64,000 nucleotides of DNA from Terfezia claveryi (lineage: Eukaryota > Ascomycota > Pezizomycetes > Pezizales > Pezizaceae): the NCBI GenBank assembly GCA_015179025.1, contig WHUX01000043.1, positions 62,001-126,000 on the forward strand, read 5' to 3'. Positions within the stretch are counted from its first letter, which is position 1, and every line of letters starts with the position of its first letter. Shown in pieces: positions 20,803-32,549 of this stretch. The position numbers were made by a program, and so were the translations under genes. The notes under the pieces were generated by a model. That model was not told the DNA's origin. It worked only from the letters and a program-made list of their open reading frames with translations, and made no database searches.

Positions 20803-20866
20803 TTGTGCACTTGTGCTGTGCGCTGATGTCATCGTTGTGCACTTGTGCTGTGCGCTGATGTCATCG
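20803..20866 (+). promoter_or_regulatory. Duplicated 32-bp block with TGATGTCA motif
   Basis: Two perfect 32-bp units (20803-20834 and 20835-20866), each containing TGATGTCA, close to the CRE/ATF site TGACGTCA. They end 25 bases before a TATA box at 20891-20900. The arrangement resembles the U3 enhancer plus core promoter of an LTR, but no second LTR, primer site or pol is visible, so it could be a solo LTR or an orphan promoter. Confidence 0.5.
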
Positions 20867-20890
20867 TTGTAAGGCCTGAGGTAAAGAGGG

Positions 20891-20900
20891 CTATATAAGT
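20891..20900 (+). promoter_or_regulatory. TATA box (CTATATAAGT)
   Basis: Good TATA match directly after the duplicated 32-bp block. No open frame of any length starts downstream on this strand, so the transcript, if any, is unknown. Confidence 0.45.
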
Positions 20901-21150
20901 CTCAGGTGTACCGCGCCAGAAAAACACCGCCAACCAATGCCATTTTGGGTACACTTTGGTGAACCCTTTTTATACCGGGTGCTTTCCCACAACGACCAAA
21001 GAATCATCCAACAGAAAGGTTTATGAGAGATCTTAGTTATACAGTCTCGCATGCACATCTGCGAAATCACTTGAAGACCAAAAAGAAGGCACAACAACTT
21101 GCATTATATTTCCCATAATTAATAACAAATACGTGTCAAACATAAGCACT

Positions 21151-21560
21151 CATATTGAGAACTAAAGTTAATAAGAAGAAAACACATATATATTGGCTGC
21201 CTATATATACCCATTACGCTTCTCCTTTCATATTTTTCATTGTCCGTCTCCGTCCTTATACCCAGACCTCCTCATATACCCCATACATATCTTATCCACT
21301 TTCACATATACCCAGAAATCCTTATGGCTGAACCTTACTCTGAAGATCGGGGTATGCACTCATACTGAGAAATGAAATTAGTAAGAAGAAAACATACAAA
21401 TTGGCTGCCTATATATACCCATTACGCATCTCCTTTCATATTTTTCATTGTCCGTCTCCGTCCTTATACCCAGACCTCCTCATATACCCCATACATATCT
21501 TATCCACTTCACATATACCCAGAAATCCTTATGGCTGAACCTTACTCTGAAGATGAATCA
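21151..21560 (+). repeat. ~207-bp tandem duplication carrying a TATA box and a start codon
   Basis: Two adjacent copies are offset by 207-208 bases and nearly identical: TTGGCTGCCTATATATACCC, CGTCTCCGTCCTTATACCCA, ATATACCCAGAAATCCTTAT and ATGGCTGAACCTTACTCTG occur in both. Each copy therefore has a TATA-like element, a pyrimidine-rich leader and an ATG opening MAEPYSED. The second copy also supplies the last codons of the opposite-strand gene (stop at 21542). Confidence 0.9.
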
Positions 21561-21584
21561 GGGTATGCTTCTGGGTATGATTGA
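21531..21584 (+). CDS. Tiny 17-codon frame MAEPYSEDESGYASGYD
   Basis: The frame opens at the ATG of the second promoter-like copy, about 120 bases after a TATA-like string, and stops after 17 codons. The first copy opens with the same eight residues and then diverges to RGMHSY and stops. It might be a truncated first exon of a duplicated gene or pure chance. It overlaps antisense the 3' end of the 21542-22069 gene. Confidence 0.2.
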   Translation: MAEPYSEDESGYASGYD

Positions 21585-22069
21585 GGAGCAAGCATACACT
21601 GAAAACTACCATCCTCTTCTGATGAACACCTATCCTCTTCTGATGCTGTTTGTGGGACTAGCTGTTCGAGCCTGGCATTGACCTCCTCCCACCCTTCTTC
21701 AATTATCCTTCTATAAAACATATCCTCCCCCTCACGTATCCTGCCCTCCAATATCCCAATTTCTGCTTCATATCGAAGAGGCTCACTCTCTCTATCGATT
21801 GTGAGAAATCGCTGTAATATGACAGGGGATGAGATTTTGCGGATTTGGTGTCTAGGTATCATTCCTACTTCGTATGTGGGACCCTGTTCTTCGGCAAGTT
21901 GGGGTCTAGGTTGGTATTCTTCCTGAGGGGAGCAGTGAGGTACTTCCTCCTCGCTGGTGGGCTCCGATTGAGGGGTGCCCAAGGATGAATACGAGGGGTT
22001 GTGTTCACCACACCTTTGGGTAGTGGCTTTATTGTTCATTGTTTCCTTTCTCGCCGAAGTTTGAGACAT
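21542..22069 (-). CDS. Hypothetical protein, LRYEA-motif family member A
   Basis: A 175-residue frame starting at a true ATG. I do not recognise it as a known family. The N-terminal 70 residues are polar and Ser/Glu/Pro-rich and probably disordered. Residues 81-123 carry the motif shared with the predicted proteins at 46.0 and 57.0 kb: VILQRFLTIDRESEPLRYEA, then EIGILEGRIREGEDMFYRRI. The C-terminus is acidic (SEEDRCSSEED, YPDSSSE). No signal peptide or membrane segment is visible. On the minus strand a TATAAATT string lies at 22273-22280, about 200 bases before the ATG. The stop codon falls inside the 207-bp tandem duplication, so that event may have changed its tail. Conservation of the motif supports a real gene; expression is unknown. 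Confidence 0.55.
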   Translation of the reverse strand: MSQTSARKETMNNKATTQRCGEHNPSYSSLGTPQSEPTSEEEVPHCSPQEEYQPRPQLAEEQGPTYEVGMIPRHQIRKISSPVILQRFLTIDRESEPLRYEAEIGILEGRIREGEDMFYRRIIEEGWEEVNARLEQLVPQTASEEDRCSSEEDGSFQCMLAPQSYPEAYPDSSSE

Positions 22070-25000
22070 TGACTTTGTTTAGACGATTTGATTGCAGGAT
22101 GCTTCGGCCTCAGTATTTCTACAGACTAAAACGTAGTCAATATCTAGACACGAAAGCAACGGACAAGGCTGGATTACTCTTACTCTTGGAAGTACGGAGA
22201 TAAAGTGGTGAGATAAGCTGCTTCCCTGGGCTAGATTCAGTAACCTGGGAGGATCTAGGGACTTTCCCTCTCAATTTATAATACGACTTGACTTAGCTTA
22301 CCTTCATGGTTGGGTTGTTGGAGTGTAGGAAAAAACAATACCTTCCAGAATTTGACCCTCTGCCACTACTTGCAACTTGCAAGGCACGAATGCAACACGT
22401 ACTTCGCACCCTGGATTTTGTGGTTCCAAGCATGCTTTTCACCGGCTGTGAATATGTTTTACTTTCCGGACATATGCACTTATCTGTGCGATCAACTTAA
22501 GGCTCCAGGTTTCTGGGGCAGAAATTTTATCCATTTATCAAGTGGGGGGGGGCGGGGGATTACAAAAAGATTCGCCGCTCGTGGGGCTCACATGGCTTGG
22601 AACTGGCAATTGAAGTCAATCTGAGCAGGTACATCATCAGCATCGGAGCACATCGCTGAGTCTTTACTGGCTTGAGGTGTCTTAGTGGGGAAATTTCACC
22701 TGCATCTCTAGAGAAAGAAACACAGGCTCCAGCTAAGACGAGGTGGGAATTGCCAATGGCATCTACTAGCGGCATACATTTACGACGCAGCACCACACAT
22801 CGATGAAGAACCCAGTGGCAGCTGAGGTTGAGAGCCGATATCTCTAGCGCCTTGTACACTGCGGGTCTGGCAGAAAAAGGAGCACGCACAAACGTCCCTG
22901 GCAGGATCGACAATTCCTAAGGAATAGGGATGGTGACGAATCTGAAGACTGCAACACTGCTACCGCATTCACCATTTGGGTCGCCAACTGCCCGTATATG
23001 CGACTGAGTTTTAGGCCTTATCAAAATTTCGATAAGCGCACGGAGCTGCGCCTTATCTTTTTTGGTTCTTTTTTGGTGTTCTGCCTGGGGCTCCTTCACT
23101 CTCGACAATCAACCCCTGGTTCCATCTCGTGTCATAAACGGCTTGAAACCAGGCTAGAACGGCTTTGCATTGCTGCATGGCATGAGACTATTGCTGCATC
23201 AGACTCGTGATCTTATCTCTTTGCTGACTTGATGATTTTTTTGGCAATTCAACTATGATGCCTGAAAAATATGGTGGGCCCTCACCGCCCGTGCACGGGA
23301 ATGTTGGATCCTGCACAGCTGGATAACCGATATTCTAGCCCGGATAAACCTTATCCCCGCGGTGATCATTTTACTTGATGGGTAAAGGTTGATTTACACA
23401 CAACTTGCTCCTTCTACATCACAGGAAGTTGTGGAACGAAATACATGATATTCTCTTAGCTTGCTTTCGTTTGCTCCAACCACCGGGAACAGTACTAGTG
23501 GTCCAGCACCAGAGGAACAGGCCGATTCACTGCGATTGCGAGTCTCTACAGGAAACTTACACATGATGGTTATATCTGACGTGGCAGATACAATGCACAG
23601 GGGTGGATATCTGAAGTAAGTGAACTCTACAGCCCCTCACCCCGATGATAAAATTTCGCTCAGGCCCCTGTTGCATGCGCAGCTGCTCCACGGGGAGAAG
23701 CGATCTCAAACACCTTATTTGACCAGCCAGCCGCGATAACCACAGTCATGGTCTTCCCTGCCCAGGATGCCGTCGGGTTCAACCTTGCAGTTTTGTTCAG
23801 GGAGCATCGCGGGCTTTAATATTGCGGCTGAAAACCCTTACGCCGCGCGCGCCGACATTAGCGAACGTGCCAAGCCAGGGTGTCAGAGTGTGCCCTTTCA
23901 GATTGGTTTTATCTTATACCCCCCGACTGATTCAATCTCTCCTATTGAATACAGCTAGGTATTTTCCGCTGCGTTGACTACAACTTTGGAGGTCAGCTTC
24001 ATGGTTCCGTGGACGTCGAAGCCTGTCGAATGCTTGCCATGCTGGTTCATCAGACAGGCCGATTGGAAATCCTGGTGCCAGGCTATGCTGCGCGCATTTC
24101 TCTGAAGTCCGCTTACATTTACCGCAACTTGAGCCCGGCTTGAGACATTCAAAGTTGGACAGGGATCTCAACAAAATTGCAGATCGGGGGCCGGGGGCAC
24201 GGTGCAGTGGGTACTGACCGCCTTAAACCTGTGCACCAGGCCAGGCGAACTGTGACCGGAAGTATCTTCCATCAATACAAAACTGTTGCCAGCGGAGGCT
24301 GCATGGGTGCCTGGTGTAGGATTGTTGCAGGGTACACTTGGTTTGACTGCGGGTACTCTCTAGGGCTTATGGTGCGCGGACTTGAGGCTGCAACGCTCCC
24401 GGGTTTTTTTGATGCGTTGGCCACAGGCGGTGAATTTTACCCCACACGAAGACTCATTCAGGGCTCCGATTACGATTAGCGGAAAATACGATTGGACCGG
24501 ATAGGTCTCAGATAAGGATCACCACTAATGTTACATTGGACTTATGTTGTAGGGATGATCTATTTGTATCTGGAAGGGCTAAAGTAGTAATGTTGGATGG
24601 AAATATACAGTTGTGTATTATCCGGGGATCCGTCCTATTTTCTCCTCACTTGCTCGATCCTTATTTGAATGGTTTTCGGGTCAAAGTGGGTGGCATCACA
24701 GCAAATAATCATCCATACGAGTGAATCGTACAGACTAATACGATTTCCTTACCCCTTTCTTCCACTCTTGCAACAAACAAATAATGAGTTCTGGTTGCGG
24801 TGACGCTCGCATTCGATCTGGACTTACCCTGAGAAGCTCGAGTAGCTCGTGAAACAAGGAAATAACCGAACACCGATTAGCCCAATTAACTTGGTCTGGG
24901 TTGGAAAACGAAGGGTTTTTCATCTCATTCGGAAATGCCAATCTATAATCGAAATATATGGATTAGAACGTCAAAATCGTGTTTATGGGCGAGAGAGTGG

Positions 25001-25369
25001 TGGAGAAATACGGGTGCTTACCGATGCTGAGCTCTAGGCCTACGTATTTGGGAAGCGTTTATGCTTATATTGTAGTTATTTTTCCTATTGTTTCAGATCT
25101 CCGAGGTATACATATATTCAATCGAAAGAAACGGTTAAGAGGGGACTATAAAGTGGAGGGCTACACTTACGTTCGTGTGCATGTTTTTATGAATGCTTAT
25201 GCTTATTTGTGGGACTTTTTTCAGAGGGTAAGGTAATGCAAGGAGGGATGGATGTTTTCTTCGACCAGAGTTATCACGAGCCGCACAACCCCACGCCACA
25301 ACCCTGCGCCACAACTTCAACACTCCACTAACGAGTCCCAAAGCAAGCTAAAACGGCGAGTAGAGCACA
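22070..25369. other. Long stretch without a supported gene
   Basis: About 22.5-24.5 kb is more GC-rich than its surroundings and has many medium open frames on both strands (for example 22560-22913 minus and 24177-24479 plus), but none matches a family I know and most lack an ATG. This could be a badly decayed retroelement gag/pol or a dead gene. A G-rich tract lies near 22543-22556. The first ~210 bases include the promoter side of family member A. Confidence 0.4.
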
Positions 25370-26400
25370 ATAGACATCGGGAATTATCCCCAACAATGCG
25401 TGCTTATCTCTGCGGTCGCCAGGATGTAGAAGAAAGCTATGGAAAAATCTCCCAGGAGACTCAGGAGTCTCTCGGAGTACAACTCAATCACCAAGTGTGA
25501 TACCAGTCAGTACGCCAAGGATGACCTCAGTAAGGACAAATAGAGTGAGGTCGGCTAGGGTCGCAGGAAAAGCTTGGGTGAATCGTCGTTAATATAGGGG
25601 GGTGGGACTATCCAACGACGCTTGAAGGATCGCAACATCAAGCGACCACCGCTGGATGATGAAATAGCATCTTGTAGCATCTTTTTAAAAAGTCTTGCTT
25701 TGGCTTGAGGATTAAATTACGTTTATATTTTGTTTTCATTAACAATTCACTTCCATTTTCTTATCGAGATATCTACGAATGCTTCACTGTAGTTTAAGTG
25801 AAGTAGTGAATACTTAAAGCCTTGGATTGAGAAGCAGTGGCTCAAAGTGAATTGGACTGATGAATGTACTGTGGAAAAATCCTTTTGAAACAAGGCCTGT
25901 ATGGGTGTCTTCCGTATCCCAGGCAGGAGTGGCAAAAGGACTTCGTTGATCTCCAACCCCCACCAAAAAAAAAAAATCTGGAGCAGTTTCGCAGATAGTC
26001 TGGGCTTGTTTTGCTGGTGGAGAGAAGGGACCGATGGTTGATACATATGATTGGGAATATTGAATCCCGAAAAAAAAAAGGGGGGGGTGGTGGTAACCGC
26101 ATCGGTACATTTGAAGGTTCTCAATCAAAATTTTCATTAGGTTTTTCAAGACAATGCACGACTCCATATGTATTGCCCTGTCCAAGAATGGTTCAGCATG
26201 GTTGGATGCAAACCTCCACAAATACTATCCTGAATTGGCCAACATGTCATGTCCGGATACCAAGATAAATTAAATCCAAGCTCACTGATACTATTATACT
26301 GTTGAAAACTACTGGACCCCTCGATTCTGGCTACGACAATGTCCCGTTGGGTTCAGGAAGTTATTGAGGTTAAGGGGTGGTATACTAAGTACTGATTTGG
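25370..26400 (+). pseudogene. Tc1/mariner transposase relic, copy 1
   Basis: Degenerate plus-strand coding remnants in several frames. Near 25395-25560 is a helix-turn-helix-like start (RAYLCGRQDVEESYGKISQE, later NRVRSARVAGKAWVNRR). Near 25855-25930 is WTDECTVEKS...VWVFRIPGQEW, matching the first catalytic-Asp block (WSDEC.VE...) of fungal Tc1-like transposases. Near 26148-26180 is QDNARLHMYCPVQEWFSM, the second catalytic-Asp block (QDNA..H). Near 26305-26385 is LLDPSILATTMSRWVQEVIE, the C-terminal segment. Frameshifts, stops, poly-A and poly-G insertions and a deletion before the third catalytic residue make it inactive. No terminal repeats were found. The product family joins transposon ends and moves DNA by cut and paste. 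Confidence 0.75.
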
Positions 26401-28640
26401 TTTTTACCCTCATAATTTGTTAGATTCATGTACATACGCCTATGAATACTTTATATTATCTACATTGGCAGTGCATTAAACTGCAGTACATGATCATCGG
26501 TGCGTTGCCAAGGGCGCCAAAGCCCACCATATCAGATCTTTTGTATTAATAGAGGGAGGAATTAGAAGGGTCTCTACCGCGAGTCCGGTGCCGGCCAGTC
26601 TAGTAGAAAGGATAATAGCTGTGACATGGTAAGTATTTTATGCATTACCTGAACGTGATTATGCGCTCCCCGCTCTGCCACCATTTCCACTTCAAGCCCA
26701 AAAGATCTAGTTAATCATGCCCTCGTATTTGTGTTCATATTTTCCAGACAAGCGGTGTCCCACGCAAAACTTGGCAAATAAGTGATATGTTCAAGTTACC
26801 CTCAACTTCCCAAACATGTCGCTGGCCGTGGCGTCTACTGCACATGTTCCAAATAAGACTAAAGTGAGAACACTCTGAGCAAGAATTGATACAACTAAAC
26901 CCACAGTCGGGCGCATTTTGTGACTTACTGTTTCTTCAAAAGTGGTCTCTTTAGTGTGCTGGTAATTGAAACCATGATCATGGGGTGAGCGCTATAGAAT
27001 AGTATTTCCATAATGGTGTCTGATGCCATTGGGGTACGCTCTTTAATCCAGTGGTTGTGGACTGCGTGTGGGAGTGATGGAGGATATGAAAATGGAGAAA
27101 CTTAGTTATAATTGAAGGTGAGGTGGAGTGAAGGATGTCCCGGTTGTTAGTATAACCGAATTTGCCGCAGTTGCCGGCTAGCTGGCGCCTAGCCTTATTT
27201 CATGATCACCATAATCCCCAGTCCTAGCTTTCTAATTTATTCAACTCACAAGGACCAGAAGATGAACTGGGAAAAGCGAGTCCCAGGAGAAGATGAAAGA
27301 GATGAAGGCTCAGAATGTACATAATGAAGGATGGAAGGGGTAATATTCATCTATTAAGGCTTCGCTGATACTGATGTCCACGTCCTGCATTACATTTCAT
27401 CCTTTCAAAAACCATGGGTAATAAATTCGAGTTTAGGTTACAGTTCGGTAGCCCAAAAAAATTAGACCCTGCATAAAATGCATTGAATATCATACTCCTG
27501 AACCCATACAAAATTCTCCCATATGCAAAGTTTAGGCCTCTGTCTGCAGGGGAGGGTATGATTTATTTTGCGACCTAGCTGTATAAGTTAATCTAACCCT
27601 GACTATATGTGTATTGAGCTATGTAAATTAGGAATTTCTCTATTGTAACTGTGAATATATACTTGGTGCGTGTACCCAGATATTCTCAGATCTCCATTCT
27701 CCCTCAGGAGATTATTCAAGAACTAAGTACCACTTGTATGAGCAACCACAGAGCCTATCCCGAAAATACATTCTTATCTACTGAATTTCCTCATAAAAAT
27801 TAGAGTTATTATTAGACATGCTGGCAGTATGATTGTATGATTCATAGTGTAAAAATGGTACTGGTGGATCCAGAGAACAACTCTCGATAAGATATCGTAA
27901 GTGCCAATCAAACTACCCTGATGATACATACACTGCCATGGGCGGCACAGCACCACTGGCTACATGATTTTCGTACATTATCAGAATTGGGTCTGTTAAT
28001 TAGCGCAAACCGTCATTACCTAAACAAATTAATCCAAACACCCTCCAGCTGTTTCGTGTTCTAATTTTCTTCAAATGGAATTACACGCCCTCCGCACTTA
28101 CACAGGTCCAATATCTTTATTGTGGACTCAAGTTCTTAATGTATTTGAAAAGCGTCCAAAACTTTCTAGTAAACTTCGAAAATAAGATTAGGGCTATGCT
28201 ACTCTTGGATTATTCTGGCCGGACGCCTTAAAATGGAAAGTGATTGTTAACCATGAAAACAGCGATTCCCAGTTCGGAAGGTGACGGAATGGATGGATCT
28301 ACTGTATATAAGCGGCTAGACGGCACTCACGTCAATGTTTCTTAAGCACTAGGACCATAGCATACAAGTCTATAGCTATTTTTCTTTTTTTTTTTCTTTA
28401 AAAAAAAGTAGCTATACCTAAGATAGCTCTCCTCAAGTTCACCTCCTCTCTGGCCAAGATTCCTCGCATCATAACCTCGTAGTCTTACAGCTACCCACTG
28501 GTAGGATATTTCTGCCACATTCTAGGTGAGTGATAAGTGCGCTGGGATTCCCTGCGGCAAAGCGATTCCTGACTCGGTGATTTATATTACACATAGGACC
28601 TCGAATCACTTGAGTTCGTTTGCTCTGTTTTGCTTTTGCG
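26401..28640. other. Intergenic, no gene seen
   Basis: AT-rich, with only short open frames. A T/A palindrome-like tract lies at 28380-28408. No repeats with clear partners in the window were noted. Confidence 0.5.
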
Positions 28641-28644
28641 CGCC

Positions 28645-28702
28645 GGGCCTGGTAGATTAACTTGCCTGTCCTGAATCCACCCGGGGACCGAATAGGAGTA
28701 AT
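28645..28702 (+). repeat. LINE 3'-tail fragment
   Basis: GGTAGATTAACTTGCC...GAATCCACCCGGG...GAATAGGAGTAATGAAT (shown in part) matches the 19.4-kb LINE tail, with an internal deletion of one stem-loop and no poly-A left. Confidence 0.7.
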
Positions 28703-28717
28703 GAATAATTTAAGTCT

Positions 28718-28770
28718 ATACGTCTATGGAACCTAAGGCTCTGAGACAGCCCCGTTCCCTCATCTTAAAA
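28718..28770 (+). repeat. CGTCTATGGAGCC repeat, copy 1
   Basis: ACGTCTATGGAACCTAAGGC and GACAGCCCCGTTCCCTCA resemble 54738-54785 (CGTCTATGGAGCCTTAGGC, GAGCCCCGTTCACTC) and, inverted, about 34463-34480. Small dispersed repeat; in the 54.7-kb copy it directly follows poly-T, suggesting a retroposed tail read in antisense. Confidence 0.5.
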
Positions 28771-30638
28771 GACGCGGTACACCTGCGGAACAACGGGCTA
28801 CATAAACGATCACCAGGTCGACAGTAGCTGTGTGGATTTACTTGTCACATCTGGCTTCTTAGTTTCCATCGCTCTAAACTGGGAAATATTGACCAGATTA
28901 TACTCATCAATCTAGAGGATTGATCACTGCCGTGCTTGGTGTCTCGATCGATCTACACATTTACATGCCGTGCGTGCATTATATACCTAAGAATCTCTAT
29001 CGATTACAACTCTACCCATATTGCAGTGCATTAGATACAAAAGGGGACAGTAAACGAAAGCGACGGAACAATCATATTGCATGCAAAAGCTATAGAAATT
29101 TGCTGGAGCGAGTTCGAATATATACAGTAGTGATCCTATACTTGAAGCAGCCCCTGTTCACTTAGGTGGTAGGTAATAGAGGAGTCCAGTGACCAGTAAC
29201 ATAGCCTCGGTTAAGTATTTAAGTTAGATGCACCCCAGGTGGATATATGACGCAAGCTCACAGCCAATATTACAGTAATACTACGACATGTTAAGTAGTA
29301 AGCAGTTAGCTTGGATTTGCTATAATTAGATGAAACACTTCAGTACGTACTGGCATTTGGTTGGAGCTTGTGCTGGTGGCTTGCAGACGTTGACTAATCT
29401 GAACGTACATATGTAGTTAAAGCACCCTTAAACCAATCATCATATGCCAATCAGTTTTCTTAGTGACAAGTCGCACAAATATAGGAAGTATTTGTTTCAC
29501 TGAATATAATAAATTTAGTGCCTATTAAACACATTGGATTCGTCACATGTACATAGATTCATTGGTTCTGCACGCCTCGGAGAGCTGAAACACGAGAGAC
29601 CTACAGAATACTATCACGCTGCAGCTTGGAGTACAGCACCAACTAGAACACTAAGGTTTCAAACATGTGTCTCATATGGAGCTGATGACTCGGATAAGTC
29701 TGGCTTGTGATGTAGTGTCTTTCTAAATACTGGATCTAACTCAATTCTTATTATTGTATCAGAATTGCAGTGATGTCAAAGAGCTCCAGGCATCAACTAA
29801 AGGATAATTGCCTTAACATCCCCCCAACTTGTGCAACCATCCCTGGCACCTTAGGCGACCTCTGGTCCTGAATATCTTCACTTATCCAGTACAACTAATA
29901 GGGACGAACTGACACTAGCTTACGGAAATGGTTTCGACAGGTGCACTCCATGGGTTTGAAATATCGATATAGAGTACGTTCTTTTCTCCTGGGAGATTAT
30001 ATTCACCCATGGGCCACGGTCGGTATCAATAGTTCCTATTACTGTTCTATTGACAAGGAAATACTAGGAGCCTTGACTGTGAGGTTGGCCCCCCCCCCAA
30101 ATCTGAATACTATATATATACTAATGGATATATGGACGTCCCAAATATGCATCAGAGCAGTCACTGTACCAAATACTGCTAACTTCGCCACTCTTGCTCT
30201 ATATAACTGTCGGTTGCAAATGATGATATCCTAATAAGGTCAAAAAGAGAAGGAAAAACCCAGCTTCGTCAACCCTGTTCTCGCGTCTGCTGGCTTGGTG
30301 AAAACCCCTGACCTGTTTGTTCTTCCCTGTCTTTCTTTTGTTTTCTTTTGTTTTCCCTTTCTATCCTTCTTACCATATGACATCATGAAACAAATCACCC
30401 CTCATAAATATCGAAATGCAAAGTTAATTCCAGTAATAAGCAAACACAATCCCTAGTTCCATCTGGGCCTAACTCTTTAATTTCCATCCAATTCTGATAA
30501 ACCCGCCTAATCTAGTCCCTAAGATGCCCTCCCAAACTTTCTCCGTGTATCCTTAACTGACTATGAATATAGCCAAGTAACCACTGCACTCCTGGTCGAC
30601 CTTCCTATATCCATATGGGGCTGCTCCAGAGCCGGGAC
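28771..30638. other. Intergenic, no gene seen
   Basis: Short open frames only, all without recognisable features. C10 run at about 30091-30100. Confidence 0.5.
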
Positions 30639-31163
30639 TCATCCTTCTATCTTCTTATTTCCGTTTTCCAATTCTGATAGGAAGTCATCGTCGAACTGCG
30701 ACAGAAGGTCCTTAACATGCGTAAGCCTGACCACGGTATTATCATCTTGAACGCCCCTCGTGCCACTGAAGCTTTCCATCATAACTTTAGCCACAATAGG
30801 GCAAGGCTCGCTCAAGATGTCGGGTTGTGTATTTTTGAGTATCTCAAGGCCATAGGAGGATGTGCACTTCTGAGATTTCAATCTTTTTGCTCTGGGGAGT
30901 TGGAATGTTCTTGGAGTATTAGACTTCGATTGTGGTAGTTTTCCGGCTAGCACTTCTGAGGAGTCCACATGGGGTCGGTGAGTATCCATTATCTGGAACT
31001 CGTCAAGGATTTTCTCTGATGAAGGGCATGGGCTCTCTGTTCTCGCCTTTCGTTTTCTGGTACGTTGGGGTTTTTGGTTCTTTCCTTGCCCCCCATGGGT
31101 TGCGGGTGCGGATCCCACAGGTAACGTTTGCTCGGCGGGTCTTTTAGCTTGGGGATCTGACAT
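30639..31163 (-). CDS. Hypothetical basic protein, 174 residues
   Basis: A complete frame from a true ATG to stop. I do not recognise the family. The N-terminal third is polar with a strongly basic cluster (NQKPQRTRKRKAR, about residues 29-41) that looks like a nuclear localisation signal; a second basic stretch is RAKRLKSQK. The C-terminal 50 residues are mixed and acidic (VVRLTHVKDLLSQFDDDFLS, then ELENGNKKIEG) and could form helices. No signal peptide or membrane segment. On the minus strand TATAAATA at 31262-31269 lies about 100 bases before the ATG, a sensible TATA position. It lacks the LRYEA motif of the three-member family. Length, ATG and TATA make a real gene plausible, but a chance frame is not excluded. 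Confidence 0.4.
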   Translation of the reverse strand: MSDPQAKRPAEQTLPVGSAPATHGGQGKNQKPQRTRKRKARTESPCPSSEKILDEFQIMDTHRPHVDSSEVLAGKLPQSKSNTPRTFQLPRAKRLKSQKCTSSYGLEILKNTQPDILSEPCPIVAKVMMESFSGTRGVQDDNTVVRLTHVKDLLSQFDDDFLSELENGNKKIEG

Positions 31164-31261
31164 AGCTTCGAATAGGGCTTAACAAATCGAGATTTAGAAG
31201 GATGGGTCAGGGTGGGATGATTTCTGGTTCGGGAAGCTCGAGCTAACAGACCTATGCTTGA

Positions 31262-31269
31262 TATTTATA
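31262..31269 (-). promoter_or_regulatory. TATA box upstream of the 30.6-kb gene
   Basis: TATAAATA on the minus strand about 100 bases before the ATG at 31163. Position fits a fungal core promoter. Confidence 0.35.
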
Positions 31270-32540
31270 CAAAACGGAGTAATACACACCATTCTCCTTC
31301 CCTCCTATTTCAAGTTCATATATTCGGCAGAGGTGCTCTATGAGCCAACGAGCTGCTACTACCACCACCTCGAAATCTATTGGCAGCTATAGCTATCACT
31401 AATTCGCTCCATACAACTTATACCAAGCCAATTAGCCCTGTGATAGCTATTCACAAATCTTCGGCGACTGCGAGGCCGGAGCGTCCTAATCATCAGCCTC
31501 GGTGGGTATTATCCGAAACTTGAAGCTTGCTTTGAGATAACGTTTGGAAACGTGTATCCAATTGATTTGGTGGTTATTTGTGATTAACTAGGCTGCAATG
31601 GTAAAGTACAGGTAAAATAGTTGAATTCTGTTAAGGAGGCACCTAGCTACTTTTCACTGACGAAAAATGATTGACTCTAAGTGCACCGACAGCGTGTGAA
31701 CTCAAGTAGCTTGTGGCATGATAATCTTACACCCATCCTGTCCTGTTACTCTCTGGGAGCTGGGTTCTTTCAATTCCTGCGGCGGGAATATCTCGACATC
31801 GAATGTACCGGGGAGGTGGGGATTCTGGACAAAGCAAAGACATGGAGCGATCAGGCTGTTCGGGATCAGGAACAAGCCGAAGATCACATTCGTGGCCACC
31901 TGTGCATGGTTCCCCGGCTCGCCCTTCCTCCCATCCTCACGAACTAAGCATAACAGCATCAAAATGAATCCTTGGATTCGAAACAAACCATCTGCCTCTT
32001 TAGGTCACACAATTTGAAATAAACATTTCTACTGGGATATGTGCTATTATTTTACAGATATTTACAGGTATAGACCTGAATGTGTGGTGTAAGAGTGCTA
32101 ACTTTTGATAAATGGCTTAGGCTTACAGTTTCAGTTCTAATGGTAATATCTATAGATGAGTATCCTCACGGCTAGCCAGAGCTTTAAAGGGCCAAAGGAT
32201 ATTGAAACTTAGGCCAGATCCACCTCGAAGGCAGTCTTGCATAAACTATAATACAGCTTATAATTGTTAATATTGAAGCGCCAAACCCATAAGGGGGGGC
32301 CCACGCGAAGAATATACCAACCAAGTTTCAGCTGCAGAGGAGCTGCATCTCTAAGGACAAACAAAATCTGCGGATCCTTATACATTCAATGATGCCATCC
32401 AAGAGAGTCGTCCCTGCAAGATGCGGTGCTCAATTTGTTTGCATCTACCTAATATAATGGGCCCAAAGACCCCCTTCGTCGTCCTGCAGTTCCAAATCAC
32501 GTGTTAATATTCCAGCCGATTGGCTCAGAGCCCGGGCCGC
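31270..32540. other. Intergenic, no gene seen
   Basis: Overlapping short open frames around 31.7-32.0 kb on both strands without family resemblance. Confidence 0.5.
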
Positions 32541-32549
32541 ACGAAAAAG

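Noticed and set aside
22560..24479. GC-richer stretch with overlapping frames as a possible bacterial-like insertion or retroelement gag
   Set aside because: No motif on either strand could be tied to a known family, and frames are short and broken. Left as unassigned sequence.
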